Shown piece by piece: positions 57,086-64,000 of a DNA stretch of 64,000 nucleotides. The position numbers were made by a program, and so were the translations under genes. This DNA is from Isoetes taiwanensis (lineage: Eukaryota; Streptophyta; Lycopodiopsida; Isoetales; Isoetaceae): assembly GCA_021234155.1 (NCBI GenBank), contig JAJEKV010000061.1:2815950-2879949 (forward strand), written 5' to 3'. How positions within the stretch are numbered: position 1 is the first letter of the stretch; every line of letters begins with the position of its first letter. The notes beneath the pieces are model-generated. The model worked only from the letters and a program-made list of their open reading frames with translations, was not told the DNA's origin and searched no databases.

Positions 57086-58819
57086 CTAATATTCATGTGA
57101 ACATTTTTGTGGGAGAGTTTGGGGACAGTCCTCTATGAGAACCCTTGCATCCTGCAAACTACTCCTTAAGAATGAATGATTGTCACGCGGGCTTTTCAAT
57201 ATAAAAGAAAACAGAACGTTGATAAGGGCACACAAGATGCCCCTTTCTTCGATGATAAGGCCAGGCCAAAGATGGATAAAGTCCTCTACCGTAATAACAC
57301 CGTCAACTGAGCCAAAAGCACTGAGCCATTGGATAAGGAAGAGACGACTTCGTGCCTTGACATAATCAAAGTATGTGAGATGGAGAGGATAATCCATGTA
57401 GATGTGTTCAGCAAGAACAGAATATCGTTCCATGTTGGTGTGGGCATCTTTTGTGGATTGATCTGCTTGTTGGAGCTGATGTTTGAGATCCTGTATTTGA
57501 TGCTTCTTTTCATCCATCAGGCGCTTGAATTCCTTAAGCTTGCGATGTGTATGAGTGCTATGAGAAGAAATGACACCCATAGAGAACAGTTGGAGTTGGA
57601 GATCAGCAAGCTCTGTATCATCGATGATCTGCTGTTTGATAGCATTCTGCAGCTGGGTTTCCAAGCACTTGGCCTGGATCTGAGCAGCTGTGACCAACCC
57701 TTCCAGTTCTGTGATGCGTATCTGGTGATGTGTAGTGACACCTTTCTGTTCTTAGAATTTCTCTTGAAGACTGCGATAGAGTGCTAAAGTATCCTGTAAG
57801 AGCTGGCCTTTGGCTTGAAGCTGGTCTTGAAGTGTTTGAACTTAGATTTGCAAGGGAGTATGTATGGCCTCCAACTGAGCCAAAGCATCTTGAGACCGTT
57901 GTAACTCCACGTGCAGCAACCTATTGCTCGTATTCATAAAGAGCTTGTCTGGAAGGAAGAGGAAGGGGAGGCAGAATGTCCTTGGGTATGGAAACCCATG
58001 ACTGCTGATGAAGCTCTAATGGAGTATTATTTTCTGAATAGTGAGGAATTTGAGAGTTCCTGCATGAGGATCGACGACGAACTTCTTCTTGAATGTTGAC
58101 ATTTTGCTGTTGAGAGTGCTCATCCAGAAGGTCATGTATGGCAGTTATTTTGGAGGGAACTCGACTGGAGGCCCGTGACATGGAGGCGCTACCATAGGTG
58201 GACACAATGCTGGAAATAGGAAGAACTTGATTGATGAGTGCTTGAAAATGCACACCCATAGCAGAATCAGGGCCAGAGCCCAGAGCTTTCCCGAGATGAT
58301 CAAGTTCTTCAAACGCTCCATCAAAAGTTGAGGCCAATCAATTGACTTGTCCGAATGAATAGCATCTATGAATTTCTACCATAGGAATTTAACAAAGGAT
58401 TCGTGGCTCTTTGCAAAAGTCGTGATCTCGGTGAAAGTGGCAGAATACGGGTGATCAATATAGGGGATGACACAAAGTCTTGCAAATCACACCACACCTA
58501 ATGATCTTGGCGGGCTGACAAGGTGAAAAACTAGTCGGACCAACTCTGGAGTTAGATGTATGGGCGTGCCATCAACTAGAGTTTGAAAGTCGTCAGGAGT
58601 ACTGATCAGATTGGCAACAAACTATATGAGTTGCCCATGATTTGGGACTGGAAGTTCTTGATCAGCAAAATAATCACGGCCCACCCTAACCCCGACAACC
58701 CAATTTTGACCTTGTAAGTGTGCTAGAAGGGAAGCTGTAAAAAAACTCACTGAGGCAAAAGCACTAACCTCCATTGGTGTGTTGGTGTGTAGAGTGCTAA
58801 ATCTTGAAGAGGCAGCCAT
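57086..58819 (-). pseudogene. Coiled-coil ORF downstream of integrase
   Basis: The ATG at 58819 opens MAASSRFSTLHTNTPMEVSA. The frame continues with stops as FVANLISTPDDFQTLVDGTP and LCVIPYIDHPYSATFTEITT. After frame changes it becomes a long helical, Gln/Leu-rich coiled coil (LQTQLQNA-like heptads; KLKEFKRLMDEKKHQIQDLK) at 57697-57300 and ends in a less polar domain at 57086. About 575 codons in all. It resembles neither pol nor a known env. It could be a gag-like or accessory protein. At least two stops and several frameshifts show decay. Confidence 0.5.
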
Positions 58820-59250
58820 GGTTATCGTCGAAAAGGTTGAAGTGCCAAGGAAGATGATGAATTTGGAGAGCTTGCAAAGACTAGGGTTGTGGCGATTCAC
58901 GGGACGTTTCATACGAGGGAGCCACAAAAATCTGAGCCATTGAAATTGATAGGTGGCGACATCTCCAGGAAACAAAGTCGAGCAAAATTTTGGTGGTCCA
59001 AAAAACACAAGAAGAACAGGTGATGGGACAACATCATGAAGAGGAGGAGTATAATTAGAAATGGCAACTCGAGAAGGGAGGACAGTAATGGTAAACGTCG
59101 CGTCGATGCAATTATAGAAAGGGGCGATAATTACGGGATGGTACGGAAAATTCGAAGAGGATCGCGGGTGTGGAAGTGTCGTGATGCAGAAGGATTGGAC
59201 AGGTGGACTGACAGCTAGGATGCCATGTGGCATAGTGACAAGCCGGTGGC

Positions 59251-59260
59251 CTATATAAGG
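59251..59260 (+). promoter_or_regulatory. TATA-like box before the opposite-strand ORF
   Basis: CTATATAAGG lies 41 bp before the ATG at 59301, a usual TATA to start layout when the 5' UTR is very short. Function is inferred from position only. Confidence 0.4.
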
Positions 59261-59300
59261 AATGGTAGAGTTGAAGGAGAAGCATCAACTGGAGAGTGCC

Positions 59301-59540
59301 ATGGATGACTACGTGAACACCATGCCGAGCAACTACCTGGAGTGGGTTACCTGCATGATGAACCACATGGATCTACGGAAACTGAAGAATCGTGGCATCC
59401 CTATGGATGGCTAGTTAGCAGGCATCGCTGAGAAGCCCAACTTGGACTCTAATTACCTGGATGTGGTGATCCATCTTCAATGGCACCATAGGCTGGGCTA
59501 CCACGTCCTTCAGGTGTGCTCTGCGACCAATCCTGAGTAA
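59301..59540 (+). pseudogene. Short ORF antisense to the Ty3/gypsy element
   Basis: The frame reads MDDYVNTMPSNYLEWVTCMM, then NHMDLRKLKNRGIPMDG, then an in-frame TAG at 59412-59414, and continues as EKPNLDSNYLDVVIHLQWHH and GYHVLQVCSATNPE to a TAA at 59538-59540. That is 79 codons with one stop. Composition is protein-like and the frame is opposite to the host retroelement. Antisense ORFs after integrase are known in Tat-lineage elements. The assignment here is by position and not by similarity. Confidence 0.45.
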
Positions 59541-59686
59541 GAATGATCGAATTAGTAGGTAGAGCGAGTATATAGAGGAGAAATCCTCACTTTTTTGTAA
59601 TATACTACTATTTTTGTGATAATATAATATGGTTGCTCCAATTCTGTGTCTTCTAATTTTGTAGAAGTATCTATTTTGTAAAAAAG

Positions 59687-60369
59687 TTAAAGATGAAAAC
59701 CATTAATAAGAGATGGAAGAAGAGTGCTATCCAACTCTGCTAGTTGAAACACTCCTAGATGAACCACATATTTAATTTCATAATGCCCTAACCAATAGAC
59801 TTTGAGCTTTCCAGAATGATTTTTGTATCTGGAATCATAAAATAGAACTAAGTCACCCTCGTTGAAGGTTTTTGTTTTGATTTTTTCGTCATGCCATTGT
59901 TTTCGAAGTTGATGCCTAGCCAGGACATGGAGATAAGCATCTAATTGTTGAAGTTAATAGACCTGTTCCTTGAGAGCAGCAAGAGAGCTATTTGGAACTT
60001 GTGTTGGAAGAATATATTTGAAAGGCATTAAAGCCTCTTGGCCATAAACAAGCTTTAAGGTCGTGTGTCCGGTAGCAACTTTGTAGGTGGTGTTGTAGGC
60101 TCATAAAACGGTTGGTAATTTTTTATGCCGATCTTTTCTGGAAGCATCACATATTTTCTTCAAGATGGAAATGAGAATTTTATTTGTGCCTTCGGCAAAA
60201 CCATTTCCTTGTAGATAATAGGGTGTGCTTTTCCTGTGATATATTCGAAGATAATCAGTGAGTTTTTTAATGGTGTGATTGACAAAATGAACACCATGGT
60301 TACTGATAAGTTTCATAGGACAATCAAAACGAGTGATGATGTGAGTATAGAGTGTTTTGGCGGTGCTAG
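59687..60369 (-). pseudogene. Ty3/gypsy integrase, C-terminal half
   Basis: The minus strand reads STAKTLYTHIITRFDCPMKL, SNHGVHFVNHTIKKLTDYLR, then IYHRKSTPYYLQGNGFAEGT and KVATGHTTLKLVYGQEALMP. The C-terminal core is KTFNEGDLVLFYDSRYKNHS and KLKVYWLGHYEIKYVVHLGV, ending at a stop at 59687-59689. The catalytic Glu region (usually QANGQVE) is altered to QGNGFAE, which keeps the Glu. The second Asp (SD at the SNHG position) is replaced. Two in-frame stops are present. The N-terminal half is missing because an LTR begins at 60370. Confidence 0.85.
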
Positions 60370-61776
60370 TGTGACGCTCCTTGCACTATATACGACAGCC
60401 CACCGTATATATCGAAGGACCTTCCCCATCCAACAACATCTGTTGCATGGGCCCTTCGTCTAACCCGCATCTGGAGATGGCCAGACAACGAGAGCTCCTA
60501 CATCAGCGAAAGCAAACATAACAACGTAAGCACTAGCAATAACAACAATAAACTACCTCAAATGGGTAGTGATAATCCATCCATCCATGTCATCGAATAC
60601 AACTATGCAACAAATACATCTACAACAAATAGAGGCTTCTACCTAGGCTCAGACTCAAAGGGGGAATCGATTGACGGCTAGGGTCTCCAGATAGATCAGA
60701 CTGAGTTATGGCAATGACTTGGGCTGGCAATAGACAATGACTAGGGTTGACCACTCCATCCGCCCCTCCTGTGCATACTTTGCAGATAGACTAAATCAGG
60801 CTCTATCATGACTGTAACCTGCCGGAGACGTAATCCCATGGTATCACCCAATGAGAATACTCCGGGTTGCATCTCCCCGGTCCGATGAGGTAGGAAGGGT
60901 TGCATCTCCCCCTCTAGAAGTGCAATGGCTCCATGGGCAACTAGAGGATCGTGGCGACACACATCCGTACCCAGAAGTGTCAGACTCATACCCGGCCCAC
61001 ACGAAGTGACCGACTATAAGCCTAGCCCGTTATAGTTCCCCAGTAGCCGCGCTCAGCTGGTACCTCCCTCCACTTTGCCACTGACCCCATTATGTGTTGC
61101 TCAGTCCCTCCATAGCCTCCGTAGCCAGGTGGGCTCTATGCACAGGCCACATGATAATGGGAACTAATGGGTCTAAGTAGGAGCACCATCTAAATACTGG
61201 CTAAGAATAACAACTGATCCTATCACATACATCTAACTTATAGTTAGGGTTCATTGATTAGGGTTCGTGCTCAGACTTATAGGTTCTAGAATCGCTCTAC
61301 TAGGACACAATGTGCAACTCCCTGGAGTCTACTCGAAATAACTGCTCCTGACGAGCTGCCTTCAGCTCCATGGTCCTCCATTTCTGGTAGGTGGTTCGAG
61401 TAGATGACCCTCCCCTGCTATGCTCGCGCTTCCAGACTGCAACATCGGCTGTCGAAGATGATCCTCGAATCAGGGTTGTGCACAAACTGGTGGATCAGAA
61501 GTTGGTGGAGCCAAAGTGGTCTAGGTTTAGGGTTTGGCCTTTTATGTGTTAGGGCTCACATGAGGCCACTTGGCTCCAATAGGGCATGTCCATGTGGCGA
61601 GTCACCTATAGAGTGAAGCCATGTGGAAATGGGTCACCTCCTAAGGTTGGCTAAGTTATGTAAATAACATGGCCATGCCCCCACACTTGGTGCATACAAG
61701 TCTACTAGTGTAGATTTATATAGTGACGTGGCCTAAGATATACGTATTTATATATTATATTCTAGGGGAATGTCAC
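60370..61776 (-). repeat. LTR inserted in the integrase, minus orientation
   Basis: The ends are TGTGACGCTCC and AATGTCACA on the plus strand, a six-base inverted match TGTGAC/GTCACA typical of Ty3/gypsy LTRs, with length 1407 bp. On the minus strand AAGGGGCGGAGAA comes directly before TGTGACATTCC, which is a polypurine tract, so this is a 3' LTR. It interrupts the minus-strand integrase at 60369. No matching 5 bp duplication was found, so the far end of the inserted element is lost or lies outside the window. Confidence 0.75.
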
Positions 61777-62640
61777 ATTCTCCGCCCCTTAGCAGAATGA
61801 TGTCTTCAGCATTACGTAGGTGAAACGAACTTGCATCAATATTATGCAACAATAACAATATTTAAGTTAGAATTTATTATGAAAATAACATGATATTTAA
61901 TTATATTGATAAATGTAAAGGTTATATTCACATATATACAAAAATTATATAGCCTTAACAAGTCTTACACTATAATAACATAATAATAACGTAATTAGAA
62001 GTCACAAATTAAGACAAAATCTTATAACTCCTATTCATGTCATGATGTGCTCCCATCCATTTGTTGTCATTGCTTCTATTGGCCCACCAAGTAGCACGTC
62101 ATGTTAGTCTAATTAATAAATTGTGGTTTTCTAAGGGTCCCTCCCCTCTTTATTTTTAAGTTAATCTACATGAATGCAACATTTCCTCGGCATGGGAGGG
62201 GGATGCTTCCCCCATAATGGCCGTGGAGATGTGCCCTATCATGTCTAAGATGAATGCATGTCTAATGCCTACACCTTTCGTCACCCTTGGCGTAGGAGGT
62301 AGCTTATCCTCCATAATAACCATAGACTCTAGGTGGTTCCTATCATGCACCTATCCATGATCTCTGATGTATGATTCATGCATGCCTATTTAATCTATAG
62401 GCATTAAATCATGCCATAAGGAACATTAAATATGATCCCATCATCTCGCATGACCACATGCTTGCCTTTATATGCATCCTGAATACTCATAGATGAATAC
62501 ATACATTTGATCCTTTGATACGATAATAATAAACTCAAAAATATAGACAACAGAAACTTAATCAGAAATCCTCCAATCTTTAGGAGATATTATCCATCCA
62601 ACCGGACTCAGATCACAACAAGAATTCGTTCTCTTGCTAG
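61777..62640. other. Unassigned stretch after the LTR
   Basis: Apart from the polypurine tract at its start, no coding frame or repeat is recognised. A GATGC/CATAA-type local repetition (CCTCCATAATAACCATAGA and CCCCCATAATGGCCGTGGA) occurs around 62205 and 62305. Confidence 0.4.
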
Positions 62641-62649
62641 CTCAACCAT

Positions 62650-63180
62650 TTAAACAAGGATTCGTCATTTTGGATTCTCTTTCCTCTTAAGAATGACTAT
62701 GATGCAGTAGCGCAAGGCTTAGGATGGCGGCAGTAGTGCTTAGTATCAGTTAGGATGAACAACGGCTACTTATAGGAAAAATAGCGGCCTTTTTCAGAGG
62801 ATCTTCTGTGGCTGTGAAATAGCTCTGCAAAAAGGGAATTATCTACCGCTAATATAGATTCGGCTAAGAATAGAAGGATTCGGTATTCAGATCGGCCACT
62901 TTTTGGCAAAGCCTGTGAAATCAGATAGCTTCCGAACTGTATTTGGCTGAAATGGTCGATGACCCGTTATCAGCCGCATAATATTTTTAAGAGTATAATT
63001 TTCCATGGTTGAACCTTTAAAATATTTATACCATGTGGTAAGGTTATAAGTTGTTCTTTGTGTTATCAAAATAACTAAATAAAATGTATTGAGCCTGAGC
63101 CGCTCCTCCGAGCCAGCCTTAAGCCGTAACATCCTTGACTGCCGGATCTTTGCTAAATTAATGCACTCACTTTCTCTTTT
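62650..63180 (+). repeat. Diverged LTR-like sequence related to the 15.7 kb LTR
   Basis: GACCCGTTATCAGCC at about 62950 and the following TTGAGC...GAGCC...CCAGCCTTAAGCC-like stretch parallel the first 330 bp of the 5' LTR at 15754. The segment just before each is also loosely similar. The rest is too diverged to align by eye, so limits are approximate. Confidence 0.4.
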
Positions 63181-63484
63181 GATGTTGACAATGTCGATGG
63201 CGATTTGTTCCTTGTGTTGTTATATAAACTGTTGGTACTGCTTTTAAAGATTGCGTCTCTTCACTGATAAGCGTTTCCACTTGATCAAATATTGGAGGAC
63301 TTGAGATCTTCTTGTTTTCATATATGCTTTAAAGTCGCATTTAATTAAAGTGGGTCAAATCTCGAAATTTGGGACTCAGACTGAAAATGGGACTCATACT
63401 CAAATTTTTTTTTTGAATTGAGTGCTTGAATAGAGTTTTGTCTTAATAAAACAACAATAACATTTACAAACAACAAACCGAGAA

Positions 63485-63745
63485 AAGAAAGGGAGATGGT
63501 GAGAAGGTTTGAAGGGGGCCGGAGGGTGGGCAAGAGGCAACTAGAGAGGGGAGGATGGGCAAGAGGCAATTGGGGGGAGGATGGGAAAGAGGCAACTGGA
63601 GAGGGAAGGAGGATGGAAAAGAGGCAACTGGAGAAGGGAAGGAGGATGGGCAAAGAGGCAACTCGGGAGGGGCAAAGAAAGGGGGAGGAGGATGGGCAAA
63701 GGGGCAAATGGGAGGGGGAGAGAAAGGGAAAAGGGGGCAAAGATG
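63485..63745 (+). repeat. Polypurine minisatellite
   Basis: About 260 bp are nearly pure purine, built from a variable 30-37 bp unit with GAGGATGGGCAAAGAGGCAA and CTGGAGAGGGAAG. At least six units are visible. The translated frames on both strands are an effect of this composition. Such tracts can form triplex DNA. Confidence 0.9.
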
Positions 63746-63779
63746 GACAACCTTTAGTAAAATTAACAAATATAATTAA

Positions 63780-64000
63780 CATTATTATAATTAATTAAAA
63801 AAATAATATATATAATTAATCAGGAAATAATAAGCTAGGTTGATTTCTCAACTAGTGGGGGCTGCCCACAAAATCAGACTCGGGAGGATTGCTTGTCTAC
63901 CAGGGAGGATTGCTTGTTCTGGCGAATTCTTTCTTAACGGAAAAAGATTTTTGCAAGACGAAGAATGGATGGGGGCTATCGGCTATGGCGGAAATTCTCG
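63780..64000. other. Right window edge, no gene recognised
   Basis: An AT run is followed by balanced sequence. GGGAGGATTGCTTGT occurs twice, at about 63883 and 63903. No coding frame is recognised. Confidence 0.4.

Larger units (their letters stand above)
57086..60369 (-). mobile_element. Second Ty3/gypsy element, 3' half, possibly Tat-like
   Basis: On the minus strand the order is the C-terminal half of an integrase (60369-59687), a spacer with an opposite-strand ORF (59301-59540 +), and a long coiled-coil ORF (58819-57086). Extra ORFs after integrase, including antisense ones, are features of Tat-type and some Athila-type Ty3/gypsy elements. The integrase is cut at 60369, exactly where an LTR starts. 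The upstream RT was not found in the window. Confidence 0.65.

Noticed and set aside
58820-59233. The upstream part of a 203-codon minus-strand frame starting MPHGILAV
   Set aside because: It runs through the TATA-like promoter region of the antisense ORF. The protein-like part starts at the ATG at 58819.
63345-63798. Several overlapping frames on both strands with Pro/Ser- or Gly/Arg-rich translations
   Set aside because: All are produced by the polypurine minisatellite. No start context or family resemblance was seen.
1-64000. CRISPR arrays, bacterial operons and ribosome binding sites
   Set aside because: Spliced genes and plant transposons show a eukaryotic nuclear sequence. No regularly spaced short repeat array was seen.

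Overview
The window reads as nuclear DNA of a land plant. It contains plant-type spliced genes with GT-AG introns, a MIKC-type MADS-box gene, a plant nucleotide-sugar transporter, and plant-style transposons (CACTA, Ty3/gypsy with a Met-tRNA primer site, L1-type LINEs with DUF4283 and zf-RVT domains, a micro-LTR element). Non-L1 LINEs and a Crypton-like tyrosine recombinase remnant make a seed-free plant such as a fern or lycophyte plausible, but the species cannot be fixed from sequence alone. Three host genes are well supported. The rest is a graveyard of nested, mostly broken mobile elements.

Layout: 1-3 kb holds an edge-truncated minus-strand ORF and an unidentified decayed coding segment. 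3.9-5.4 kb (-) is a five-exon UDP-rhamnose/UDP-galactose transporter (URGT-type), complete and intact. 8.1-11.3 kb (+) is a broken non-L1 LINE. 11.3-15.0 kb is a 3.7 kb PIF/Harbinger-like element with long inverted repeats and a TAA duplication. 15.7-21.9 kb (+) is a Ty3/gypsy element with 5' LTR, PBS, gag and pol but no 3' end. 25.0-34.6 kb (-) is an L1-type LINE whose ORF1 is split by a 5.7 kb CACTA element. The CACTA ends, AAT target duplication and restored reading frame are all visible, and it carries a 1.1 kb tandem array.

35.5-36.4 kb (-) holds I, K and C domain exons of a MIKC MADS-box gene with canonical exon sizes, but no MADS-domain exon was found in the window. 42.6-43.8 kb is another LINE fragment. 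49.8-51.1 kb (+) is an intact three-exon nucleotide-diphospho-sugar (PF03407-type) glycosyltransferase. Two partial copies of its first-exon region lie upstream at 43.8 and 48.1 kb. Three short foldback elements lie at 45.1, 47.1 and 51.7 kb.

52.1-52.8 kb (+) is a decayed Crypton/DUF3504-like tyrosine recombinase with an apparent intron. 52.9-55.2 kb has a pair of LTR-like direct repeats. 56.2-56.5 kb is a complete 287 bp micro LTR retrotransposon (TRIM/SMART class). 57.1-60.4 kb (-) is the 3' part of a second Ty3/gypsy element: integrase, then a short opposite-strand ORF with its own TATA-like box, then a long coiled-coil ORF. Its integrase is cut by a 1.4 kb LTR at 60.4-61.8 kb. A polypurine minisatellite closes the window.

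The host genes do not form a pathway cluster. The transporter and the glycosyltransferase both belong to Golgi glycan synthesis in general, but they are 45 kb apart and this looks incidental. The main value of the window is its record of nested insertion and several small or unusual mobile elements.
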